This document shows, piece by piece, positions 46,125-54,179 of a stretch of 64,000 nt of DNA. The stretch comes from Subsaxibacter sp. CAU 1640 (GTDB lineage: Bacteria > Bacteroidota > Bacteroidia > Flavobacteriales > Flavobacteriaceae), in NCBI RefSeq assembly GCF_023156585.1, contig NZ_JALNMI010000002.1:476479-540478 (forward strand), read 5' to 3'. The notes beneath the pieces are model-generated. The model made no database searches, was not told the origin of the DNA, and was given only the letters and a program-made list of their open reading frames with translations. The stretch's first letter is position 1. The number at the start of each line of letters is the position of its first letter. A program made the translations under genes and the position numbers.

Positions 46125-47278
46125 CAAAAAAATATTTTGTTTTCTGCTTTCATTTTCCTCAATAGAGGACTGCAACGGTATCTATCTTCGTGATATTCAT
46201 TATATAATTCATCCATTTTTGAAACGCACCAATCGATGCCTTTTTCATCTGCCCAAGCCAATAATCCCTTTGGATAATTGACACCTTTTGTCATAGCATT
46301 GTCAATATCTTTAGCTGAAGCTATGTTTAAGAATAAAGCATCCGCTGCTTCATTAATAAGCATAATCAAGACTCTATCAAATATTTGTTGTGCTAATTCT
46401 TTATCTTCTTTTGGGGTTGGTTGAATAGCACCTTCCGAATAATCATAATAGCCTTTTCCTGATTTTCTGCCTAGATAACCTGCTTCAGAAAAACGCTTTT
46501 GAGTGAAACTTGGCTTATATCTTGGGTCAAAATAAAATGCTGCAAAAACGGTTTCGGTAACTGTGTAGTTAACATCATTACCAATAAAATCCATTAGCTC
46601 GAATGGTCCCATACGGAAACCTCCTAAAGTTTTTAAACTATGGTCAATGGTGGCAAAATCGGCAATGCCTTCTTCATAGATTCTTAATGACTCGCCATAA
46701 AAAGGGCGTGCCACGCGATTGACGATGAATCCTGGCGTGTCCTTTGCAACAGCAACTGTTTTTTTCCAATCAGAAATGGTTTGAACCGATTTTTCTAAAA
46801 CTTCTTTTGATGTTTGAATGGCTGGAATGACCTCTACCAATGCCATCAAAGGCGCTGGATTGAAAAAATGGATTCCGATGCAACGTTCTGGTTTTTGTAA
46901 AGCTGATGCGATAGATGCGATGGATAAGCTTGACGTATTTGAAGCGATGATGCAATCATCAGACACATACGTTTCCAATTCCGAGAAAACTTTCTTTTTG
47001 ATTTCTAGATTTTCTACAATGGCCTCAATAGTCAAATCGGAATCCGATAAATCTTTTAGATTGTTGACGTACGAAATGTTGTTTTGAATTCTAGATTTTT
47101 CTTCTGAATTGATCTTTCCCTTTTCAACCAATCGAGCTAAAATCTTTTCGAGCGATGTTTTAGCCTTGTCTAAAGCTGTATTATTCGTATCAAATAATTT
47201 CACCCCACAACCATCAGTAGCAGCAACCTGTGCAATGCCACTTCCCATTGTTCCGCTTCCTATGATTCCTACCTTCAT
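46124..47278 (-). CDS. paaH: 3-hydroxyacyl-CoA dehydrogenase PaaH
   Basis: NAD-dependent oxidation of 3-hydroxyadipyl-CoA to 3-oxoadipyl-CoA. The 384-residue protein has the N-terminal NAD-binding loop GIIGSGTMGSGIAQ, the catalytic His in CIGIHFFNPAPLMALVE and the C-terminal dimerisation domains (FELMDFIGNDVNYTV and GYLGRKSGKGYYDY). It shares one base with paaG (TAATG) and is coupled to paaI (TGATG). Confidence 0.93.
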   Translation of the reverse strand: MKVGIIGSGTMGSGIAQVAATDGCGVKLFDTNNTALDKAKTSLEKILARLVEKGKINSEEKSRIQNNISYVNNLKDLSDSDLTIEAIVENLEIKKKVFSELETYVSDDCIIASNTSSLSIASIASALQKPERCIGIHFFNPAPLMALVEVIPAIQTSKEVLEKSVQTISDWKKTVAVAKDTPGFIVNRVARPFYGESLRIYEEGIADFATIDHSLKTLGGFRMGPFELMDFIGNDVNYTVTETVFAAFYFDPRYKPSFTQKRFSEAGYLGRKSGKGYYDYSEGAIQPTPKEDKELAQQIFDRVLIMLINEAADALFLNIASAKDIDNAMTKGVNYPKGLLAWADEKGIDWCVSKMDELYNEYHEDRYRCSPLLRKMKAENKIFF

Positions 47279-48057
47279 TATTTTCCTTTAAAATTAGGCT
47301 TTCTTTTTTCTACGAATGCTGCTACACCTTCTGCATAGTCTTCGGTTTGTGCGGCTTCAATCTGTAATTTTGATTCCAATTTCAGTTGTTGTTCCAAATT
47401 ATTGGTTAGTGACTGATTCAAGGCATCTTTCATTTTTCCCAATGCAAGAGTGGGTAAATTAGCTAATTTGAAGGCCAATTTTTCAACTTCGGTTTCAAAA
47501 TGTTCTTGAGGAATCACTTTGTAAATCATTCCCATACGTTCGGCTTCTTCTGCGGAAATTTTGTCCCCCAACATAGCCAATGCCGATGCTTTTTGAAAAC
47601 CAATCAATCTCGGTAAAAAGAATGTGCCAGCGCTATCAGGAATCAAACCAATCAAACTAAAAGCCTGAATTAAACTGACATTCTCGTGAGCCAACACAAC
47701 ATCACAAGCCAATGCAATATTTGCTCCTGCTCCTGCCGCAACACCATTGACTGCCGCAATAATTGGTTTCTTGATATGTCTAATTCTGGAAATAATTGGG
47801 TTGTAATGTTCATCCAAGATTTTTTTAAATCCAGGGTTGAGTTCTGGCGAAGTCACTTCCTTCAAATCTTGTCCAGCACAAAAAGCCTTTCCATTTCCTG
47901 TTAGGACAATGGCGCGAACTTGCTCATCTTTCTCACAAGAATCGAATGTATCCTGAAGCCTAAACGCCATCTCACGATTAAAACTGTTGAAGACTTCTGG
48001 TCGGTTGAGGGTAATGGTCGCAATATTATTTTCGATTTTTAAAAGAATAGAGCTCAT
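47278..48057 (-). CDS. paaG: Ring-1,2-epoxyphenylacetyl-CoA isomerase PaaG
   Basis: Crotonase-fold isomerase of 259 residues converting the epoxide to oxepin-CoA. The oxyanion segments are GKAFCAGQDLKEV and NGVAAGAGANIALACDVV. FSLIGLIPDSAGTFFLPRLIG carries the Asp position known from PaaG-type isomerases. The C-terminus EGVAAFVEKRKPNFKGK is typical. It lies 3 bases after the VOC gene and shares one base with paaH. Confidence 0.92.
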   Translation of the reverse strand: MSSILLKIENNIATITLNRPEVFNSFNREMAFRLQDTFDSCEKDEQVRAIVLTGNGKAFCAGQDLKEVTSPELNPGFKKILDEHYNPIISRIRHIKKPIIAAVNGVAAGAGANIALACDVVLAHENVSLIQAFSLIGLIPDSAGTFFLPRLIGFQKASALAMLGDKISAEEAERMGMIYKVIPQEHFETEVEKLAFKLANLPTLALGKMKDALNQSLTNNLEQQLKLESKLQIEAAQTEDYAEGVAAFVEKRKPNFKGK

Positions 48058-48060
48058 AAA

Positions 48061-48441
48061 TTAATTTGGGAGTTTAAATTCAGGATTATAGATAATACCG
48101 ATGATATTTTTCCAAGGGTCATATACGGTTGCAAGTTCAATTTCACCACCTACATTATTGGGCTCTTCGTGTTTGGTGGCACCTAAATCGATTAAGTTTT
48201 TATAGGTTTTATGAACATCTTCAACGCCCCAGTAAGATAAAACGGTACCATTATCAATACCTTTCGCTTTTTCCTTTGGATGCAATCCCAACTCATAGCC
48301 TGCAATGTTAAAACCCACATAATACGGTGTGTCATAATAAGGTTCGGCATTAAAGGCTTTCATATACCATTCTTTGGCTTTTTCCAAATCATCAACCATA
48401 TACACAACGGTTCGCAATCCTAACATTGAAGATTTATCCAT
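48061..48441 (-). CDS. VOC-family (glyoxalase-like) protein embedded in the paa operon
   Basis: A 126-residue vicinal-oxygen-chelate protein with two beta-alpha-beta-beta-beta modules: LRTVVYMVDDLEKAKEWYMKAF at the start and YDPWKNIIGIIYNPEF at the end. Candidate metal ligands are in ELGLHP and GGEIELATVYDP. The gaps are 6 bases from paaD and 3 bases to paaG, so it is cotranscribed with them. No PAA enzyme of this family is known to me. The role is unknown; epimerisation or detoxification of a CoA intermediate is speculative. Confidence 0.75.
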   Translation of the reverse strand: MDKSSMLGLRTVVYMVDDLEKAKEWYMKAFNAEPYYDTPYYVGFNIAGYELGLHPKEKAKGIDNGTVLSYWGVEDVHKTYKNLIDLGATKHEEPNNVGGEIELATVYDPWKNIIGIIYNPEFKLPN

Positions 48442-48447
48442 AAATTT

Positions 48448-48948
48448 TTATTTCAAACATTTAAAATAATCAAAAGGTTCTTGGCAATCGTTGCACTGAA
48501 ATTGTGCTTTGCAAGCCGTTGAACCAAATTGACTGACCAAGCGCGTATTCGTTGAACCACAATTAGTACATTTTACTATTTTTTTATTTCCTAAAAGTGC
48601 ATCTTTATCTGCTTCTGCCTCCAAAGGTGCTGCAATGCCGTAATTTTCCAAAGCTTTTCTTCCTTTTGGTGTTATCCAATCAGTCGTCCAAGCAGGAGAC
48701 AAAATCAAATCAATTTCTGATTCGTAACCAGCTTCTTTTAGAGCTTTTTTGATATCATCACCAATGACATCCATCGCAGGACAACCACTGTACGTCGGAG
48801 TTATCTCAATCTTTGCAACGCCATTTTCAATGATTGCAGAACGCACAACACCCATATCCATAATGGAAAGCACTGGAATTTCTGGGTCAGAAACTTGCTC
48901 CAAAATTGGGATTAAGAGTTTGTCTATATGTTGTTCTGTTATCGTCAT
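48448..48948 (-). CDS. paaD: 1,2-phenylacetyl-CoA epoxidase assembly subunit PaaD
   Basis: A 166-residue protein with an N-terminal MIP18/DUF59 domain (EQVSDPEIPVLSIMDMG, TPTYSGCPAMDVIGDDI) and a C-terminal zinc ribbon (KCTNCGSTNTRL ... FQCNDCQEPFDYFKC). PaaD is needed for a functional phenylacetyl-CoA epoxidase, probably in metal centre or Fe-S maturation. It follows paaC by 3 bases. Confidence 0.92.
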   Translation of the reverse strand: MTITEQHIDKLLIPILEQVSDPEIPVLSIMDMGVVRSAIIENGVAKIEITPTYSGCPAMDVIGDDIKKALKEAGYESEIDLILSPAWTTDWITPKGRKALENYGIAAPLEAEADKDALLGNKKIVKCTNCGSTNTRLVSQFGSTACKAQFQCNDCQEPFDYFKCLK

Positions 48949-48951
48949 AGA

Positions 48952-49704
48952 TTACCACTCCATATTTGGATAAGCTCGTTGCATATATTGTAAATCGGCA
49001 AGCAGATAACCCATATGTTCTGTATGAATGCCTTGCTTCCCGCCTTTTTGGAAATATTTGGATTCCGGAACGGTCAAGGTTGCTTCCTCTAAAACATCAG
49101 ATACTTTTTGGTAATAGCCATTTTTTAATTTCGAAATATCCACAGCAACACCTTCTTCAAGCATTTCTTCATCAACTTCTGATAAACGAAAAAGCTCGTC
49201 TGTATAGGTCCATAAATCATTAATGGCATTTTGAATTCTTTCGTGACTTTCTTCTGTACCATCACCCAAACGTTTTATCCAATCTGAAGAAAAACGTTGA
49301 TGATACGTCACTTCTTTTATTGACTTTGTAGCGATTGCAGAAAGAATCAAATCCTTACTTTTTTCAAGTTCTTTTAAAAACAGCAGATGATACACGTCAA
49401 ATAGAAATTGTCTAGCCATCGTATAACCAAAATCGGTATTGGGCTGCTCCACAAGAAGAATATTCAGATAATCTCGTTCCTTGCGCAACATCGCAATATC
49501 ATCTTCGGTGCGTCCATCAGCAGCAATTTTGGCTGCGTATTGATAATAGCTTCGCACTTGGCCGAACAAATCCAAAGAAATATTGGTACAGGCAATGTCT
49601 GTTTCCAAACTTGGACCGTGACCACAAAGCTCACCCATTCGCTGACCGAGAATCAGGGAATTGTCGGCTATTTGGAGGATGTAATTATATAGATTTTCTT
49701 TCAT
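48952..49704 (-). CDS. paaC: 1,2-phenylacetyl-CoA epoxidase structural subunit PaaC
   Basis: A 250-residue ferritin-like helical subunit that pairs with PaaA. N-terminal ADNSLILGQRMGELCGHGPSL and the RQFLFDVYHLLFLKEL and YHQRFSSDWIKRLGDG helices match PaaC. It lacks a full di-iron set, as PaaC does. A GTG one codon upstream is possible, but the ATG at 49704 forms a TGATG overlap with the paaB stop and is preferred. Confidence 0.93.
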   Translation of the reverse strand: MKENLYNYILQIADNSLILGQRMGELCGHGPSLETDIACTNISLDLFGQVRSYYQYAAKIAADGRTEDDIAMLRKERDYLNILLVEQPNTDFGYTMARQFLFDVYHLLFLKELEKSKDLILSAIATKSIKEVTYHQRFSSDWIKRLGDGTEESHERIQNAINDLWTYTDELFRLSEVDEEMLEEGVAVDISKLKNGYYQKVSDVLEEATLTVPESKYFQKGGKQGIHTEHMGYLLADLQYMQRAYPNMEW

Positions 49705-49991
49705 CACATATGTTTTACTTCATCCGGCAAATCATAAAAAGTGGGATGACGATAGACTTTATCTTGAGCTGGTTCGAACAGTTCCCCGTTATGCTCTGGA
49801 TTTGATGCTGTAATGTATTTTGATTCGACCACCCAAATGCTAACACCTTCATTTCGCCTGGTGTAAACGTCACGTGCATTTTCCAAGGCCATTTCCGCAT
49901 CAGCTGCGTGCAAACTTCCGAAGTGACGATGTTCCAATCCGTTTTTGCTTCTTACGAAGACTTCCCATAAAGGCCAATTTTTTGTTGCCAT
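49704..49991 (-). CDS. paaB: 1,2-phenylacetyl-CoA epoxidase subunit PaaB
   Basis: A small 95-residue subunit of the epoxidase complex. It starts MATKNWPLWEVFVRSKNGLEHRHFGSLHAAD in two parts typical of PaaB, and ALENARDVYTRRNEGVSIWV follows. An in-frame TTG upstream at 50012 would lie in a repeat-like sequence, so the ATG at 49991 is chosen, giving the usual length. It is coupled to paaC by TGATG. Confidence 0.93.
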   Translation of the reverse strand: MATKNWPLWEVFVRSKNGLEHRHFGSLHAADAEMALENARDVYTRRNEGVSIWVVESKYITASNPEHNGELFEPAQDKVYRHPTFYDLPDEVKHM

Positions 49992-50010
49992 AATTTCGTT
50001 TTTTCTATTC

Positions 50011-50042
50011 AATAGTTCTCGACTCCGCTCGAACGGACAGAG
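50011..50042. repeat. REP-like palindromic element between paaA and paaB
   Basis: AATAGTTCTCGACTCCGCTC followed by GAACGGACAGAG, with an imperfect palindrome TTCTCGAC-TCC-GCTCGAA. From memory, similar elements are frequent between genes in flavobacterial genomes. It lies just after the paaA stop. Confidence 0.55.
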
Positions 50043-50044
50043 GA

Positions 50045-51001
50045 TTACACTACTTGCTTCTCTTTTCTATCTTGTTGTTTTTCGGCATAAGCCATCGCCG
50101 CATCGCGAACCCATTCACCACGTTCCCAAGCCCCTACTCTGGCCTTCATTCGTTCTTTGTTCATCGGTCCGTGGCCTTTGACCACTTGCCAAAATTCGTC
50201 CCAATCAATCTCACCGAAATCATAGCTTTGACGCTCTTCGTTCCATTTTAAATTTGGGTCTGGAATGGTCAATCCAATCAAATCCGCTTGCGGAACCGTT
50301 TGGTCAATGAACTGCTGACGCAATTCGTCATTTGATTTGCGTTTCAATTTCCATTTCATTGACTGTTCTGTATGAATAGATTCGGCATCGGTTGGACCCA
50401 ACATCATCAAACTTGGCCACCACCAACGATTCAGCGCATCTTGCGCCATTTCTTTCTGTTCTGGTGTGCCGTTTGCCAATTTTATCATTATTTCATATCC
50501 TTGGCGTTGGTGAAAACTTTCTTCTTTGCACACACGAATCATCGCTCGTGCATACGGTCCATAAGACGTGCTGCACAATGGCACTTGATTGATGATGGCA
50601 GCACCATCGACCAACCAACCAATGGCTCCCATATCTGCCCAAGTCAATGTTGGATAATTGAAAATGGAGGAATATTTTGCCTTACCTGTATGCAATTGTT
50701 CATACAATTCATCTCGGGAAATGCCCAAGGTTTCGGTTGCGGAATAGAGATACAATCCGTGGCCTGCTTCATCTTGAACTTTCGCCAATAAAGCGACTTT
50801 TCTTCGTAACGAAGGTGCTCGGGTTATCCAGTTGCCTTCAGGGAGCATCCCAACGATTTCGGAATGTGCGTGCTGCGACATTTGCCTAATATGCGTTTGA
50901 CGATACTTTTCTGGCATCCAGTCTTTCGGTTCGATTTTTTCATCGCGTGCGATACGTTCTTCGAACTGTTTCTCTAAATTTTTTATTTGTTCTTCACTCA
51001 T
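50045..51001 (-). CDS. paaA: 1,2-phenylacetyl-CoA epoxidase catalytic subunit PaaA
   Basis: The di-iron oxygenase subunit that epoxidises the aromatic ring of phenylacetyl-CoA. 318 residues. Iron-ligand segments are [15 protein letters not shown] and [15 protein letters not shown], both of the ExxH type. [14 protein letters not shown] and [22 protein letters not shown] are characteristic of PaaA. ATG start at 51001. A repeat-rich spacer separates it from paaE upstream. Confidence 0.95.
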   Translation of the reverse strand: MSEEQIKNLEKQFEERIARDEKIEPKDWMPEKYRQTHIRQMSQHAHSEIVGMLPEGNWITRAPSLRRKVALLAKVQDEAGHGLYLYSATETLGISRDELYEQLHTGKAKYSSIFNYPTLTWADMGAIGWLVDGAAIINQVPLCSTSYGPYARAMIRVCKEESFHQRQGYEIMIKLANGTPEQKEMAQDALNRWWWPSLMMLGPTDAESIHTEQSMKWKLKRKSNDELRQQFIDQTVPQADLIGLTIPDPNLKWNEERQSYDFGEIDWDEFWQVVKGHGPMNKERMKARVGAWERGEWVRDAAMAYAEKQQDRKEKQVV

Positions 51002-51007
51002 TTTTTT

Positions 51008-51037
51008 AGCTTTTGGCTATTGGCTTTTGGCCTTTAG
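51008..51037 (+). repeat. 7-bp tandem repeat in the paaE-paaA spacer
   Basis: AGCTTTTGGC-TATTGGC-TTTTGGC-CTTTAGC, about four imperfect 7-bp units. It lies directly upstream of the paaA start codon and next to repeat copy C. Confidence 0.55.
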
Positions 51038-51063
51038 CGTGTTGAACTTCCTTTTTTTAGCTG

Positions 51064-51148
51064 TTGGCGCGTTAAGGATTGAGGCATTGTTGGAGCTCCT
51101 CGAAGAGAGCGACTGCCGACAGCCTGACCCTTTAGGGTAACGACCAAA
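51064..51148 (-). repeat. Dispersed intergenic repeat, copy C
   Basis: On the minus strand it begins TTTGGTCGTTACCCTAAAGG and then GTCAGGCTGTCGGC. It has the same core as copy B (GCTCTCTTCGAGGAGCTCCA) and ends CCTCAATCCTTAACGC. It starts about 14 bases after the paaE stop. Confidence 0.8.
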
Positions 51149-51162
51149 TCAATATTTTAATT

Positions 51163-52236
51163 TTACACGTCGAAATCAACAACCACATTTTCGCTCGTGG
51201 GCACCGCTTGGCAGCTCAACACAAAATTTTGTGCAACTTCCTTGTCTTCCAATGCGTAATTTTTTTTCATCTTGACCGAACCTTCCTTGATCTGACACTT
51301 GCAGGTGCTGCAAACACCACCCTTGCAGGCGAACGGCAAATCGGCACCAGCGGCCAGAGCGCCATCGAGGATATTGTCGAAATCATCATCCATAATGAAA
51401 TGGAACTCTTTGCCGCCATCAATAATGGTGACTTTTGTACCGTCGATTCTTTGCTCGAGGACTTCAGCGATTCTTTTATTTTCCTCTTCTGAACTGCCTG
51501 TAAAAAATAGTTCGTAATGAATTTTTGCCTTTGGCAGTCCTGCGGCTTGCAATTCGTCTCGAATTAAGAAAATCATATCTTGTGGACCGCAAATGAACGC
51601 GTGCGCCGTGTCTTCGATGTCGATGAACGTTTTGGTCAGGACTTGCATTTTTTCTTTGTCAAAACGACCATTCAAAAATGGAATATCGCGATGCTCTTTT
51701 GTCAAAAAATGAAATACCTGGAACCTGCCAAAGAACTCATTTTTAAGTTGTTCGATTTCCTCTTTAAAGATAATGGATTTTACGGTTCTATTCAAGTAGA
51801 AAAGCTTGAACGTGCTGTTTGGCTCCTGTCGCAAATGCGTTTTCATAATCGACATCAAAGGCGTGATGCCGCTTCCCGCTGCAAATGCGATATAATTATT
51901 GCTCGCGGCAACGTCTACATCTACGAAAAATTCGCCGTGAGGTGCCATCACTTGGAGCGTATCCCCTTTTTTGAGTTCGTTATAGGCAAAATTTGAAAAA
52001 ACACCTTCGCGAATGGTTTTTACAGCCACTTTCCATTCGTTGTCCAACGGACTTGAACACAACGAGTAGTTGCGTCTAACGTCTTCGCCATTGATGATTT
52101 TTCTCAAAGTCAAGTGTTGACCTTGCACAAATTTGAATTTTTCTTTCAATTTTTCAGGAACATCAAAGGAAATGACCACGCAATCCTTTGCTTCCTTATA
52201 AATGTCCGAAACCTTTATGTCGTGAAATTCTGCCAT
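51163..52236 (-). CDS. paaE: 1,2-phenylacetyl-CoA epoxidase reductase subunit PaaE
   Basis: Passes electrons from NADPH to PaaA. The 357 residues hold a ferredoxin-NADP reductase part: RRNYSLCSSP is the FAD-binding motif near 55, AAGSGITPLMSIM binds NADP, and CGPQDM follows. The C-terminal plant-type 2Fe-2S domain has Cys304, Cys309, Cys312 and Cys342. It is the first catabolic gene after the TetR regulator, with an 18-bp palindrome 9 bases upstream of the ATG. Confidence 0.95.
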   Translation of the reverse strand: MAEFHDIKVSDIYKEAKDCVVISFDVPEKLKEKFKFVQGQHLTLRKIINGEDVRRNYSLCSSPLDNEWKVAVKTIREGVFSNFAYNELKKGDTLQVMAPHGEFFVDVDVAASNNYIAFAAGSGITPLMSIMKTHLRQEPNSTFKLFYLNRTVKSIIFKEEIEQLKNEFFGRFQVFHFLTKEHRDIPFLNGRFDKEKMQVLTKTFIDIEDTAHAFICGPQDMIFLIRDELQAAGLPKAKIHYELFFTGSSEEENKRIAEVLEQRIDGTKVTIIDGGKEFHFIMDDDFDNILDGALAAGADLPFACKGGVCSTCKCQIKEGSVKMKKNYALEDKEVAQNFVLSCQAVPTSENVVVDFDV

Positions 52237-52244
52237 ACTATTTT

Positions 52245-52262
52245 AACTAACAATTGTTAGTT
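52245..52262. promoter_or_regulatory. 18-bp perfect palindrome, probable operator of the paa genes
   Basis: AACTAACAATTGTTAGTT reads the same on both strands. It lies between a putative -7 box and the paaE ATG, so a bound repressor would block transcription. The core CTAACAATTGTTAG resembles CNAACGNNCGTTNG, which I recall as the site described for the TetR-family PaaR of Thermus. The adjacent TetR gene is the natural ligand (inference). Confidence 0.75.
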
Positions 52263-52269
52263 TGTATGG

Positions 52270-52277
52270 CAAATTTA
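52270..52277 (-). promoter_or_regulatory. Putative -7 box of the paaE promoter
   Basis: The minus strand reads TAAATTTG, matching TAnnTTTG, 33 bases upstream of the paaE ATG and 7 bases upstream of the palindrome. No clear -33 element was found. Confidence 0.45.
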
Positions 52278-52293
52278 CAAAATTAAATGAAAA

Positions 52294-52863
52294 CTATTTG
52301 TTAATTCCGTTGATTAGGACCTCGCTCAACTCAATCGACAATTGCTCGCGATTTAGTTCATCCTTTTTTGGTATCCAAAGATAAAGTGAACGCAAGGTCG
52401 AGAGGATAGAGAACATCACGATTTCTGGATTAGAATCGATGATTTCGTTGTTTTTTATCCCAGTTTTGATAATTTCCAGAAAATCGCGTTCGTAACTTTT
52501 CCGAAGTTGAAGATAATAATCCAACTGATTTTCCAGATGCATCCAATCATTGTTCAACGAAGCCATTCCGTAGGTATTTTGGGCTGTTATCTGCACGTGC
52601 AAAACCACAATCTTCTTCAGTTTATTGATAGCGCTCTCATTAGAACTTTTGATATCACTCATCCCTTGCGTGAAGTCTTCGGCAAGCGAGATAATGATGC
52701 TTTTCAAAATGTCTTGTTTAGAACTGATATGATTGTATAGACTTGCAGCTTTGATGCCCAATTCAGTTGCCAAATCGCGCATAGTCACAGCACTGTAGCC
52801 TTTCTCCTTAAAAAGTTTTGCCGCGGTTAAAATAATTTCTTCTCTACGATTTTCTTGTTTCAA
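52294..52863 (-). CDS. TetR-family regulator, probable phenylacetate-responsive repressor
   Basis: A 189-residue TetR-type protein. The N-terminal HTH is AVTMRDLATELGIKAASLYNHISSKQDIL (two adjoining segments, about 20-48), and the rest is a helical ligand domain. It lies 57 bases upstream of paaE on the same strand, with a palindromic site between. By analogy to PaaR-type regulators it may sense phenylacetyl-CoA. The start is TTG: no ATG fits upstream and the frame begins just before the HTH. Confidence 0.82.
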   Translation of the reverse strand: MKQENRREEIILTAAKLFKEKGYSAVTMRDLATELGIKAASLYNHISSKQDILKSIIISLAEDFTQGMSDIKSSNESAINKLKKIVVLHVQITAQNTYGMASLNNDWMHLENQLDYYLQLRKSYERDFLEIIKTGIKNNEIIDSNPEIVMFSILSTLRSLYLWIPKKDELNREQLSIELSEVLINGINK

Positions 52864-52910
52864 GACTTTGGATGATAAGATATGTTGTAAATTTATACAA
52901 AAATCAGACT

Positions 52911-53216
52911 ATGGGATTTTTAGATTTTATTTTCGGTGTAAAAAAAAGACAAATCAAAGAACTACTTGCGAAAGATGCTATCATCCTAGATGTGCGAACA
53001 CAAAAGGAATGGGAAAATGGCCATATTGAAAATGCGAAACATATTCCACTTGATGAGCTCGAAACACGCGTGGACGAATTGAAAAAACTCAATAAGCCTG
53101 TAGTTACCTGTTGTGCCAGCGGTGTGCGTTCGGCTAAAGCCGCAGAATTTCTAAACCTCAACAATATTATTGCCACAAATGGCGGTGGATGGTTGCGTTT
53201 GAAAAGCCAACTATAG
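52911..53216 (+). CDS. Rhodanese-like domain protein
   Basis: A 101-residue single rhodanese domain. LLAKDAIILDVRTQKEWENG begins the fold, HIPLDEL follows, and the active-site loop is TCCASGVRSAKAA with the persulfide Cys. It probably carries sulfane sulfur; the acceptor is unknown. A longer frame starts at 52872, but the ATG at 52911 (MGFLDFIFG) matches the family start. It diverges from the TetR gene and ends 1 base before the DUF4230 gene stop. Confidence 0.85.
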   Translation: MGFLDFIFGVKKRQIKELLAKDAIILDVRTQKEWENGHIENAKHIPLDELETRVDELKKLNKPVVTCCASGVRSAKAAEFLNLNNIIATNGGGWLRLKSQL

Positions 53217-53217
53217 A

Positions 53218-53847
53218 TTAGTCTTTAAAATTCTCCAATTTTTGGAATTCCTCTGAAGATTTAACCACATCTCCTTTATATTCAAGTGTCCAACCTAGGG
53301 AATTTGTAAGGATGTAGAATTTTGCCAATTCGCTTATCAATCGGTTTTGAGCATTGGATTTTAGGTTTGAAGCTTCTATTTTTTTCATCAATTGCCCTTT
53401 GACTTTGTCCTTGATTTTATTGTAATCTTCAGCCTCAAACGGATTTAAAAAATCTGCCGAAACATCATAGTATTCAAAATCAGGGTTGATGGTAATTTCC
53501 TCTTTCGGAATACTTAAAATTCTTAAAGTTTTGGTGTCCTCATCCAATTCATATTGAATTTGGCTCAAATCATAACCAACCGTGACATCGGCATTGACAA
53601 CCACCAATGCTTTCTTTTCAACATTCACAAGGTTAGCAAATACAGCCTTCGAATTTTTATAGGTAAATACCTGACTAAAATGACCTTCCGTCACCACCAA
53701 CTTGCTGACATTCCGTATTTGTTCCTGAATGAGCGCAGAATTTTCCCTTATCTCGGTTTTATCTCGGTCTTTGAACACATAGTTAAAAGCAAAAAGCACC
53801 ACCAAGATTGCGATGACAACGATTAAAAGTTTACGCATCAAACTCAT
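53218..53847 (-). CDS. DUF4230 domain-containing membrane-anchored protein
   Basis: A 209-residue protein with one N-terminal membrane helix (about 7-24) and a mixed alpha/beta extracytoplasmic part that fits the DUF4230 family (VTEGHFSQVFTYKN ... LSQIQYELDEDTKTLRIL). The biochemical function is unknown. The ATGA overlap with gldC shows it is cotranscribed with the gliding genes. A second ATG lies at codon 4. Confidence 0.75.
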   Translation of the reverse strand: MSLMRKLLIVVIAILVVLFAFNYVFKDRDKTEIRENSALIQEQIRNVSKLVVTEGHFSQVFTYKNSKAVFANLVNVEKKALVVVNADVTVGYDLSQIQYELDEDTKTLRILSIPKEEITINPDFEYYDVSADFLNPFEAEDYNKIKDKVKGQLMKKIEASNLKSNAQNRLISELAKFYILTNSLGWTLEYKGDVVKSSEEFQKLENFKD

Positions 53848-54179
53848 TGTTTCAACTCTAATTTTTCGGCAAAATAATCGCAGAAATCCTGCATAGTTGC
53901 TGTCATTTTTTCATCTTGTGTGGCACGTTGAAATGTATTGCTCATTTCGACCAATGTTTGATGAAAAAACTTCTTCATCTCATCTACAGGCATATCTTTT
54001 GTCCATAGGTCAATTCGCAATGTTTCTTGAGCTTTGCTATCCCAAACGGATAACATCATTGCCTTCGCCTCTTCATTTTTGATGCCTCCATCTTGAGCTG
54101 TCCAACTCAACTTTTCAGGAACCCGATTTTCATCAAGTTCGATATTCAATTCAATTTTTGATTTTATGTTTTTTGACAT
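53844..54179 (-). CDS. gldC: Gliding motility protein GldC
   Basis: A 111-residue cytoplasmic protein matching GldC of flavobacteria (IELNIELDENRVPEKLSWTA, MTATMQDFCDYFAEKLEL). In Flavobacterium, GldC assists gliding motility, probably through GldB. The stop-start overlap TAATG with gldB and ATGA with the DUF4230 gene make a tight three-gene unit. Confidence 0.92.
   Translation of the reverse strand: MSKNIKSKIELNIELDENRVPEKLSWTAQDGGIKNEEAKAMMLSVWDSKAQETLRIDLWTKDMPVDEMKKFFHQTLVEMSNTFQRATQDEKMTATMQDFCDYFAEKLELKQ

Noticed and set aside
46125-46175. Upstream extension of paaI to 46175
   Set aside because: It would lie entirely within paaH, and the TGATG overlap at 46124 gives a better start and the usual protein length.
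50372-50791. 139-codon open frame on the plus strand
   Set aside because: Antisense to paaA; the translation is rich in His, Phe and Trp and has no family features.
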